Shown here: positions 24,031-36,194 of the stretch, piece by piece
Position numbering within the stretch: the first letter of the stretch is position 1
How the letters are laid out: every line of letters starts with the position of its first letter
From: Channa striata
Taxonomy: Eukaryota; Chordata; Actinopteri; Anabantiformes; Channidae
Direction of reading: 5' to 3'
NCBI GenBank assembly: GCA_033026295.1
Contig: CM065185.1
Location: 6,944,001-7,008,000 of the forward strand
Length of the DNA: 64,000 bases
Position numbers and translations under genes: made by a program
The notes under the pieces: model-generated
Told to the model about the DNA's origin: nothing
Databases searched by the model: none
Seen by the model: only the letters and a program-made list of their open reading frames with translations

Positions 24031-27000
24031 TGCACACACACAGAAAACCCCTCAAAAGTCACAGGGCAGAGAGTGAGCTCAATTTCAGTACAATTAAAGC
24101 AAACACACATAGAGACATTCACCACTGAGAAACACACTTTTCCAGTGGTAACCCAAGCTGATAGTTCACTAATTTTGAGCTGGGTGATTATCCTGCAGAG
24201 TAAAAACAGATTAAATAGATACCAGCTGCATGTGTGTTTCTGTGTGAAAGGGGTCACGGGTTAGGGACAGAAAAGAGAGAGAGAAACCGAGAGACAGAGA
24301 AAGAGCGTGTCAGACCTATAGAATGAGTCTGTTGGGAGTTTACTTCACAGTCTGAATAAGTTATTCTTCCATCTGATAAAAGGCCAGAGGAACCCAAAGA
24401 TTCACCGTTTTCCTTTAAACACAGCCGGACAGACTTACACACACCCCACATGCACACAAAGATCAGGTCTACATATAAAGATTTAAACTTTCACTTTAAC
24501 CACACACATTCTCTCTCCCTTGATAGATATCTCGATTAAGCATCTTCCATTAAATCCAACCCACAGAGCTTTAACACACTCCAAAAACACACACGTCTCG
24601 TGCACTCAAAACACACAAACACACACACACACAACACGTCAGTAAACGTGTCTGCATCACTCAGCCCCGTGACTGGGAGAGCGTGTGTAGAAGGAGCTGT
24701 GCTCCTCCTTTCCTCACCCATGTTATTTTCAGTTCATCACTCTCAATAATTCATTCTCTGTGGCACAAGAGGAAAGTAAAGCCCCTTTGCCTTTTTCTCA
24801 GTGTCAGTCACACACTCACACAGATGCGCCTGCCTCATGACAAGCACATCTGTGCAGGTCTCTTTAATATAATGTTGGGCGGCATGGGAGAAGATCGTGT
24901 CACAGTCAACAAATGAACGTAAACGCAAAGAGCAGATGACAAAGAATGTTGGAGTTGCTACATCGCTCAAAGGTCCTGTCAAACAGGAGATTAGAAAACG
25001 TCCCGTCGAGTCAGTTTGTGGGAGTGTTCACATTGATGAGTATACGTCTATCCATCCATCTGTTATCCACACCGCTTATCAAGGTTAGGGTCGCAGGCTA
25101 AGTACACGTCTCTGCAAATAAGCATGTGCAGTTGTCTGACACACACAATTCTAGATGATCTAATCCATATATAACAATTCCCCTCAAACTCGTAATTAAT
25201 ACCCTTGATGCAAGTGTTACGTACAGAAGAGTTGTCCTCTTAGGAAAATTGCAACTGCATGTCCCTTTTGTGTCTTTCACAGTAAAATCAACACAGTTCA
25301 GGACCTCAGGAGCATTTCATCTGACAAATAAATATGGACAAAACAATTAGATCTATGGGCAGATCTGCTTCTGAAGCAACCTTGAAAGCTAATGACACTC
25401 ACAGACCTCAATGATGCCCTTTAATCATAGTGCTGCGTGGCAACTAACCAGTAATAGACGAGATCGGAGCAGCAACTAAAGCTAACCTTATGAATTATGC
25501 TCTTTTGCTTCATTTATTACCAGGTTCATTTAAAATGATCAAAACTGAGGTTAGATGTTGTGCAAAGGAAATAAAACTGAATCATTACCAGTAAACATGT
25601 GTAGCCTGCAGGTGTATTTAGCAAATTGCACAGAGCGTCAGCCACTGTAGAAGTGTTCAGTTTATACCTTCAATACAAACAAGCCATATTTAAAATGAAA
25701 CCTAATCTGTCACTTCTCTCATCAGGTTCTGTTTAACCCGCGTTTCTTCTGGCTGCTGCCAGAGCTGAAAAATCTATTGGCTGTAGAACAATAGTGCAGC
25801 TGTACTGTATATGAAAGTAGCAACAAATTAGACTTTGACCGCTGCTAAATCTATTTGTCGTGTTTGGAGCTGAGCGGTAACGCCTGTGCGACGGCAGCCC
25901 AATCAGCGTGTCAGGCTGATCGTACATCTGGAAGCCATCCATAAACTAGAAAGAGAGAGGGAGGAGGATAAGGGGAAGGGTCAATGACTGCCTTCCTGTT
26001 CCTGTGTTTCCTGTTCAGCAAACCCGCTGGCTGCCTGCACGCCTCTCCTCCACACACACACGGACACACACACATGCACACACACACACACACATGCACA
26101 CACACACACACTGACACACACACACAGAGCTTTCTTGAAACCTCAGATCTTAAGTGGAGTTAATACAACACTATGGAAACGTGAAAATGATGAACTTTCC
26201 CAGGAGTTTACTCATGTTTATCCCTAACTGGAACTCAGCAGCATAAGAAACGCAGCCAATTAATGGCAACTGTACCCAAAGGAGAGAGGCTCTCCCCTCC
26301 ATGCCTCTCTCCTCTCCCTCTGACTCAGTCTGATGGGAACAGGGCTATATATGGATGTGAAGAGTTGAAACATGCGTTAACAGTTTCGGAGTCCTTGGCC
26401 TGCTTTTCCTCTTTTTCTCTGAGGGTATGTTCACACAGCCAGACCTACTGTACCAGGCTCCGTTGATACTCTGTTATACGAGGTCCCGTTCTCCCCAGCC
26501 ACCGTGATGTCTTCGAGTTTTGTTGTGGGTAACACTTCAGCGATGCAAACACCATCTTGGTGCTGAGGTGGCTTTTGGCAACTCAGCTTATGTCTGAAGG
26601 GTGATCTGCTATGACGAGCAAGGAGCTGTGCTGGGAGGCTCTGTGTGAATAGACATTATCTGGGTCAGTGCTGTGTGGGTATGTAGACAGGGACTATAGT
26701 GTGCAGAGGATATAGCCCGAGCGCCGAGGCCTTTGTGATTTTGTGTGTCATTTATTCAAACACAAAAAAAGGGGAGACGAGAAAGAGGGAGAGGGGAAAG
26801 GGACGGGAGTTTCGGAGAGACATGCGAGAGGAAGCCGATTAAAGCAAATAAAGGAGAAATGGAGGCAAAGGTGGCTTTCATTATCGAAATAAATGAAATG
26901 GGAAGTCACACGCAGATGAACAGATGACTGGCCTGTACTTGTCCCATTTATCCATTTGTCCTTTCAGAACATCTGGCTAGTAATATCACCTTGGTGCCTG

Positions 27001-27195
27001 ACACTTCAACAGCTTAATGCCCCAATGCCTGCAGCACACACACTGTGCAGACTGTATACACACAAAGGATCCTTTGAGTTGCTGTCTAAATCCTTCTGTT
27101 AGCTGCCCACTGCCTTCCCACCCACACCTTCGTGCTCTTGAGCTCCCTGAGCTGCCACCAAGAGAAGAGCAATGAGAAAACGCTGCGCACGATGT

Positions 27196-27231
<36 letters not shown>

Positions 27232-27462
27232 TTGTGAACATACTACATGCAGGAGGGAGCACTTGACCTTCACACTTTGTATGTGATGCACATAGAAATG
27301 CTCATTTTACCTACTGCCTCCACCGTCCACATAACATAGATGTTCCCACGCACACACACACACACACACACACACTTCTGGCAGAGATGGAGCTCTGTGT
27401 TGTAGAGGCAATAAAGGCAGGTTCCCAACTGAGCTTTCAACTCTCTCTCTCTCTTTCTCACA

Positions 27463-27497
<35 letters not shown>

Positions 27498-28930
27498 GGC
27501 TCTGTAAACGAGCTCAATTGCTTTCACAGGTGCAAATATTAGCCTTCTCCTACATGTGTTCCACGTTCAAACCTTTCATTATGAACAGTGGTTGTGCACG
27601 TGTGTGTGTTTGTACATGCCATCTATTCAGTATGCAATACGCACGGTCATTTTATTTCTTTCATTATATGTATTTGAGTGCGTATCTTACAGCATTTGTA
27701 TCATGTAACGTCCACTTATCTGTACAGAATGTAAGTTGTCTTGCAGAGAACAAACGCGGGCTTTCACTGTAAATCCTTTCCTGCTGCGCTGTGGTCAGAG
27801 CCAGGTCTGATTGACTGAATGGCTGAGCGGGAGGCCTTTGATCGCTGCTTGTACTGGGCAGACCCAAAGCTGAATTCCCCTTTGTGTGAGAAATATTTTC
27901 CAAAATGATGAAATTATATTCCTCCCCTGAAAATGACATTGTACATTGTTTCGTTATGGCTTGCAAAAGTTACCGATTCCACAACGTGGGTGTCGTACAA
28001 ATGTCACTTTAACTGACTTTTCAAAGAAGTCCTTAAAAGTGTGTATTTCCATCCACTACAGTTTTGTAAATACTGGAAGTTGGTTTTGCTGAGATAAACA
28101 GCTGGTATTCAAGTAAATGTATTCCTCCATCAAACCAAACATATCTGTTTTCACTGTTTCCACTATTGTTTCTTCAGTATTTATGTCATGGTTAATTTGG
28201 TGAAATCTGGTCATGCCTTAAAGGAGCAGTTCAACAATGGACGTATTTATGGCAGACAACAGTGTATCCACCCACCATGTTTTCTCTGCGCTGTCCCTTG
28301 ATGGAAATTGCCAGATACAGTTAGTTTTGATCTCTGCAAAATCCCAATGCTACGGAACCTGGTAACCGCACTGGGATGAACAGGTCAGGTACATTGCCAG
28401 GTCGAGAAATAGCTTTCTTAACTTTAAACTGAGCCATAATCAAATATTATTTCATTGTAGAGTGAAACCCGTTATGCCTGTGGCCACAGCATTCCAAATG
28501 AACACATTTACACAACCAGTCACACCGGATTGATGACACATTGGACTTGTTCCTCAGTGATTCACACTTTGGTTTCAGCCCAATTTGAGAAGTGAAAAGA
28601 ACAGCAGGCGAGCCAAGCGGAATCACCACGAGGATGGTGGTGTGACTCTAAAAAGTTCCTCTGGTAAATTAAGTTTTTACTTTGTCCTGGAAGCATCAAA
28701 CAGAGAAATGAGAAGCAAAGAGGGAGAGACCATCATGCATTGCTGACGGACAGACAGGCGTGTCATAGCTGACCTATATTACTTTTGCCCGCTGAGAAAG
28801 AGAGAGAAGTGAAATGAGCAAGAGAACTTGTGTTGAGGTGACAGGTGTCTGTCCCTCTCCACTCTGTCTCCTCCATCTCTTTGCCATCTGAGGCAGTAAT
28901 TGGTGCTGTCAGGCACACAGAGAAGGACAG

Positions 28931-28963
<33 letters not shown>

Positions 28964-31900
28964 CTGCCCTTCAGCATGTTCCCCCAGGGCTTAAAGCAGG
29001 AGGGCTTGAGAGGAGAATTCACTACATTCTCTACCAGCTGTGAGACAGACAGACAGCAGGAGAGGGCAAGGCAGTACGAGGTGGAAATGGAAGGGGTAGA
29101 GAAAACAGTGGCAGACAGGAACAGAGGCGGGAGAACAGAAACAGAATGCACAATAGAGGAAGGCACAGAGAGGAAAGGAAGCAAGCAAAGCAAACAAAGC
29201 AGGGGAGCTTTGACTGCACCGACACTGGCCTCTGCACAGGGCAGAGTGTGATGGGGGAGATGTGACAAGAGTGTGTAAATGTACGTGACAGAGGCGGCGA
29301 GAGAGTGTGTGTCTGAACGAGAGAAAGAGGGAGATTATGCAACTCCAGCGGTGACAAGGCAGATGAGTGTGATTTTATGTGACTGAGTGGCAGAGCCACG
29401 GCCGACAGGGAGGCAGCATGAATAGTGTATGTCTCAGTAAACAAAAAACCCCAAGCTGAATAAAGTAACACAAAAGCACAAGTGAAAGCAAAAAGGCAAA
29501 TGTGTTAAAACAAATGTGATAAATTTTTTTATTGTTCATAAATCCATTGAAAAGGCAACAACTGAGTATGCATCACTGTCTATAGTATCGCTGCTTTGTA
29601 GGAAATTAAAGTTTCTTTCAAGAAATGTCCTCGGGAATTACAGATTTAGTTAAGTAAAGACATAGAAACATTTGTACGTTGTGACAGGAGATCACACGGA
29701 CTATTACTATTCCCTCTGATTGACACTCAAAGAAAATTTGTCATTCTGTCTGTATGAGCAGCAGCCGCTTTATTCGTAGATATTAAATGTCCAGCACTTG
29801 ACTTTTTAAACATACCTCATGTGTGACTTTAGGGGAAAAGAGGCAAGCGGCAAGGGACGGGAAAATAGAAAAAGAGAAAGATGAACTTGTGATCTATAAA
29901 TGTTTAACGAGAGCTGACAGAGCAGACGAAGGCTACGAGGAGGAGGAGGAGGAGGAGGAGGGAGAGCGAAAGAAAAATTGTGAGGTGAAAAAGGAAGACA
30001 ACATCAGAAGAGATGGGTGAGGAGCAAAATGGGGGCTTGCAGAGGGAAAGAGGTGGAGAACAGTCCCATTATAGAAGCAGACACCACAGCAAGGTTAGAA
30101 AATAGCAAAGAGGAGGGGAGAGAGCCAGAGACTGAGGGAAAAAAGCTGTAATTGGAGGTGTCTGGTGTTTGTCTAACGCAGAGAGGCTAGTAATGATTCC
30201 ATTAGCGCCTCACACCGAGAGAGGGAGAGAGAGACGGGACGGAGAGAGAGAGACAGACAGACAGAGAGAACAGGAGAGTCAGAAGGAGGGTGACATGGAG
30301 ACAAAAGGAGGACGCACAAGAGGCCAAAAACACTGCGAGGACGTTCACACAGGACCCCGGGAAAAGGAAACAGAGCAGTGCCCGAGCGGCTAAATGGCGA
30401 GAAGAATAAGGCAGGAAACAAAAAGAACAAGACACAGAGAATCCAAGGTGTCCACTAAAAGGCTCGTTCACCTGCGCTGTGCTAATAATTACAAAAAGGC
30501 TCGCCGGCCCCCTTCCCCTCGCTCTCTCGCTCACCTCACCCCTTCATCTCTGTGTGACTGCAAACGAGAGAGGGTGATTTAAATGCATTAGCGGAGTGTG
30601 TTTTCCCTGTGGAAGACCCTCAGACTGTGTCAGGGCAGGAACCTTTTGTTTGGAGCTGACGCCAAGCGCTGAGAGCGCTCTTTAAAAGCCCGGCTCTCGT
30701 TCTCTCAGGGACACATTAAAGTACAACGTGCTGGGTTGTTGTTGTACTTCTCTGTGTCCTCTCATGTCTTTGTTAAAAGCAGGCAGATTACAGATGCAGT
30801 TATATTAGTTGGCTAAGTGAAATTTTGACAAGGGAAGGGAACGGTATCAACATACAGGCACGCGTAGGCGAAAAAGCACAGGCACAGAAGTAATTCGAAC
30901 AAAGAAAATCGGGTTCCAGGGTACGAATTTGGCATTATTTCACAGGCAACCTAAAAAAATGAGATATGTTTGGCTGACATACGTGGGACAGCAAATTCCC
31001 CTGCTGTACGGGGAGGAAATTTCATTGCTATGCAAATCCTTCCCAACAAAAATGTTTTTCCTAATGGTGAGTAGGTGGTGCAGACAACCCTGAAGCAGAG
31101 TCGCTTCCATTCACCACAGAGGAATTAAAATCTATTGAAAAGGGTTTTTTTTATTGTTTCCAGAATAATTGAAACACTAGAAAATCTCCCCCGAAAGAAA
31201 ACAAAAAGGTATCTCCCTGCTGCGTCACAGACCTCGGACACCTGTTTTCCCCACACACAACATCTTTAGTGACCGTGACTTACTGTACAGTGTGAGACAG
31301 GGGACACATTTATTTCCTGGCCTCTGACCTCAGACTGTCAATAAGACTCCATCATTACTTATACACGCTTTCACATACACACAAGCACGATGTTATTGGG
31401 TTAAAGCGAGCTTGTTAAACGTGCTTACGTTGCTCTATTTATTCTCTCCGGAGTGATAAGGTTCGGGGAGGGAGCTGATGAGGTCACGGAGATCACTAAG
31501 GTCAGCTGCTTTACTGCAGAACGTTGAATTTAACTAAAGTTTAAGAGCCGAGAGTGTTACATAGACCTTCACGCTCTTTTCAAAAAACAGTCAGTGAAAT
31601 CACCTGTCAAATAATTCCACGTGTTATTTTGCAAGACAGACATGTAGCTCATCAGTCAGTGTTTCATGACGGAGATGCAGCCAGACTTCTGCCACAATCT
31701 GTGCACATTATGAGTCTACAAACTGCAGAGTACAGCTTGTTCTTATTCACTTGTCTCTAAGGCCCAGCTGCCAAGTTTTCTGCGCCCCTTGGCTGCTGCT
31801 TCTCCAAAACAACTGAAATTGCATTATGTGCACGATTCCAAGTTTGCAGTGATGAATATCTATGGTTCCATTTTCTTTTCGGGGAGGAAGTGAGCCTGTG

Positions 31901-34900
31901 GGGACAGGTGACGGCGTGAGTCTAATACAGCTTGCTCACTCAAATGCATGCACACACAGTATACACACGCAGGCTGCACACACCATCTGTGGAGTTTTAT
32001 GACTCAATAATCTGCTTCCTAAGGCATACCTTTTCCTCTTCTCCTACAACACAAACACACATCAATAAGGACTTTCTCATACAGCTCGCCTCTACTCAGC
32101 AGGGAAAATGAGATATTCAGCTCTGACATACACACACTCAAAAAAATTGAGAAGATGCCTCAAAGCAGCTCCTACTCTTTTCCTCTGCAAGAACAGTCCT
32201 TGCAGTGTTGGGAGCTGTATAAAAGTCACTTGGAGTGATGACACACACACACACACACACACAGAAAGTGCATCAGTAACTGAAATACGCAGACTCATTG
32301 TTATTCGATCCTCAGTTTCACAGAGAAATTCATAGAGTGTCTCTGTACACACACTCCAGCACAGACAGAAGCATCCACTAGCATATTAGTTTCCTCTGTA
32401 ACACTTTAGATTAAAGCCCGCGTGTTTCATGGTAACTACAGCGCACTGACTGGATGCTTATTAGTACGTATTAGGAGGTGCGCTGTGCCATAAGTCACGG
32501 GCTTTAATCTGAAGTCCTACCTTCTCATTTGTACTTCCTTTCTCTTCTCTCGCTCTCTCACATATTCCCCAGCACCCCCCACCCGACTCACGTTGGCAGA
32601 CGTCCTTATTCTCCTCGAAGCCCGGTTTGCACACGCATCTCCCGATGGGAACCAGCCAGCCTCCGTCTGCACTGCAGTACATTTTGGGAGGCTCAAACTC
32701 CTCTGAGGCATTCACGCACACGCCGTGGACTTCCACCAGTGCCGTGTCTCCTCCTGTTATTGTGTCGGGGAACTGGGCCAAGTTGAGCACAGTGAGCGGA
32801 CACTTCTTGTAAAAGACCCTGACTGAGACCAGAGCAATGCAGGCACCCAGATCCTGGAAGGCCAGGTAGAAACCCTTTTTACTTAGGTTGCTGATGTCAC
32901 GCACCTCTGTGTTCAGCTTCATGACACGGTCACCAACATCCACCTGCAGATAGAATACATTTTTACATATGTTAGTTCATGTAAATGGAAGCACTAAGGC
33001 GCTTTTCCGCCCATCCAGAAAGTCATTATTCTATTTTGAAGTTTGGCTGCTGCTTGAAACTCAGCAACCTCCTTTCCAATACAGAAATAATTGTCCTCAA
33101 AATCCTGACAATTCTGCAAGCAACTGGAATAAGATAAGTGAATTTAAATATAACCCGCTCATCTTTATTTTCTAAGGGTAGGTGGCAAATAGGGAATATC
33201 TAGTTTTGGAATAAAACTCTTTATTTAGAGGATCGCGTGAGCACATACACACACATTGAGCTCAATGCTAAAAATAATTTAAAATCAGTAGAGAAAACAT
33301 GGCATAAAAGATGCATTTGTTTACCTGTGTGTATTTACATATTATATGTACAGCACGTTTAAATTAATGTTTGTGTATTAATGTGTGTGTCTATACCTGA
33401 GTGAAGCTCTCATCTGCAGCGATAGTGTCGATCTTCACATACTGACTTTCTTTGATGAACCACAGGTTGGCATTGTTGGACTCATAGTAGTACATGTTGA
33501 AAGTCTGCAAAACCAACAGACTTTGGTCACCTCACAAAGTCTGAGCAAACATCTACACACAGTAAACCCAAACACAAAAGACTAAGAAAATGTCATTTTT
33601 TTTTAATCAACAATTTTATCAAGACTCCCATAGTACGTTTGCTCCTCTCTCCTCAAATCTCAGTCCATCTGTCTCGATGGCTAGTCAGCAACATCGCAGT
33701 TTCATGGAAGTGCCGCTCTATACTGTCTCATATTATCTCTACTACTCATGCAGGAGATGTAATGAGAGTGAAAGGGGTGTGTGGGTCACACAAAGCAGGA
33801 GAAATGAATACAGAGGAGTGATGATGTGGCTGATATGAGAGAATGGGGAACAGTAAAAAAATATACCAGAAGTTAAAATATACGAGCAGCCACAAAAGAT
33901 CCCTCCAGAGCATTTTCAGTTACAACTGCTATTGTCTCATGTCTTTTCTATTTATCCATCAGCCTTCAAATGTGTGTGTGTGTGCGTGTGTGTGTTTGGA
34001 AAATACAAATACAGCAATAAAAAAAAAAATACTTAGAATACTGTAACTGTGCTGCTCCACAGTGTCATTTACTTTAGTATTTATAATTAAACACCGATTA
34101 TATACATAATAATTATAGTACAAACAATAACTACCAAATTGTCAGATGTTACATTAAAATAAATGTTTATATGTAAACAACCAAACAGGCAGAGTGCCCA
34201 TGAAGTACAAGAATTCGTCACTATCGCTTCTTTGTGTGATTTGAAAAGCTCTCATGTATACTGGATTCCTGCTCTTCAGAAACAATAAACCAACTAATTC
34301 ATATGTTTATACTTTACTTTTACCTGGGAATACCACATAAGTGTATAAATAAAACAAGACCAGGCAGCATTAATTGAAAGCGCAGAGATGTGACATCAAA
34401 GATAATTTGCTTGGTTTAATTGATTAGCTAATGATGCTAAACAAAGTTGCCTTTGCAAATATATTCAAATTTGTAAATGCCTTAAATTTGTTCTTAATAA
34501 ATCCACCCTTTTTGTGACAAACGCAACACATTTCTTGTTAGGTCACACATTTAAGAAGTAAAAGAAAATACTGAATAAATTATAGATTTATCCCAAAGGC
34601 TGAGAGCACAGCTAGAATATTGTGTCGCTTTGAAGTGATTTATCTGAGACAAACCCCAGACTGCAAACAATTTCTGCCTTCACCGCGTGTGATATTAATC
34701 CTTTGCAATTGATCTGTAAAAAAACGAAAGAACAAAAAAGAGATGTGTCTCTATACTTGCTACAGTTCATAGGGAATTCAGCGAGCAGAAAGCTACCTGC
34801 AGAGCTGAAGTCAAAATTCAACGCTTTTCTCACAAAGATCCAGCAAACAAGCAGCACAGATGCAACAGGAGGCCTTAAACACACACCAGTTGCAAGGACA

Positions 34901-35967
34901 TTTGTTATCTGCCACCACGCTGCCCATATGCTTGCACGTGTATCAGCCTGTGTGTGTGTGCATTAATGAAGTGATGCAGACCTCTTTGCAGGTACCAGGG
35001 ACCCCGGGCAGGCTGTTACAGTCCCTCAGGGTGAACTTGATTTCAATGTAGACGCGCTGCGCTCCTTCTCGGCTGATGTGGCGCGTCCTCAGCCAGTTGT
35101 TTTGGTTGGCCTCCATAACGTTGCACACCTGGTAGGTCCTCATCGGGGTGTTCCTCTCATCCATCACACTAATCTCCTCCCACTGAGGACGACAAGTGGA
35201 GAGAGAAAGGAAAACGCAAAGTTGATGCAAAGTCTTTCTAGTGTTTTCCCTTAATCTGATGCTAAGCCAGGCACGTTTTAGGATGCCTAACCCAACCTTA
35301 CTGTGCCTGGCCCCAAACGTTAGAGAACTGTTGGAAAGTGGGATAGAGGAGGTGAGGAAGGTGGAAGAGGTTAAGGTACTAAATGTAGCAGAGTTACTAT
35401 GAGGATGAGAAGAAAGGAAAAGAGTTTGAGGTGACGAGTGAATCCTTTCAAATAAAAGTTTCAAATTAAAGTCCAAGTTGATGTGCACCCGAGGCAGAAT
35501 GGCATTCAGCAGCACAGGGCCAGCTTCCCAGCAGAGCTTCTCAGCTGTAAGATCATCCTGTTTCATCACTACTCAATGGACAAAGGGGATCTCAGTCCAA
35601 AGGCTGCTGATGGGAAACTGGGCCCAAGTTCAATGAACTGTGGTTTGGTGCAAACCAACACGAGGCCCGAATGTTGTGCTTCTGTGTCTGGGTGAATGTG
35701 AGTGATGATGTGTGTCAAGATGACTGAAGGACGGTCTTTGTCTATGCTGCACGTGTGCATTGAGCGAGCATGTTTTTCTAAAGTGAATGCGTGATTTAGC
35801 GTTTAAGAGGTCGGAGTGTGTGTATGAGGGACAGAAAGAGGGAGAGAGAGTGAGAAGGAGAAGGTAGGACAGAGCTACTTTGTCTCCCGTCATCTGCTAC
35901 CATCTGTTTCCACTTCTGACTAAGGCAGTAATTGAGAACACTTCTCGCATGAGCAGGAAAACATTTC

Positions 35968-36008
<41 letters not shown>

Positions 36009-36143
36009 GAGCCCATGTACACATACCATTAAATGCACACACACATTTCTGTTCTTTAAAGAAAAGGAAAATAAACAAATGTGGCTTCATTCGCCCCAGA
36101 TATCTGATCCATTCAAGGGGAAGCTAACAGGGTTTAGTTGGAT

Positions 36144-36194
<51 letters not shown>

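Larger units (their letters stand above)
16892..32591. other. Large intron between exons 3c and 4
   Basis: At 15.7 kb this is the longest intron. It holds most of the window's microsatellites, including (CA)n or (TG)n near 18196-18221, 18619-18646, 19139-19168, 21437-21464, 22114-22139, 23808-23862, 23983-24042, 26050-26127, 27200-27229, 27351-27375, 27440-27496 and 28932-28961, and (TTTC)n at 22181-22219. A purine-rich block runs from about 28975 to 30420. A short fish-type repeat fragment sits at 25027-25095. Plain AT-rich stretches near 17700-17810 and 19860-19945 could be conserved elements. No exon or other gene was recognised. Confidence 0.75.

Noticed and set aside
23796..24257. Open frames of 60-126 codons around the (GT)n and (CA)n tracts
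   Set aside because: Cys-Val and His-Thr repeats are translations of the microsatellites, not protein.
29823..30393. Coding sequence with a poly-Glu stretch
   Set aside because: It is a purine-rich low-complexity block with open frames on both strands and no splice or start context.
34943..35569. 208-codon minus-strand open frame as a single exon
   Set aside because: Only 34982-35182 is Eph protein. Upstream of the CCTCAG acceptor the residues show no Eph similarity, and downstream of CKE the frame runs through a GT donor into intron.
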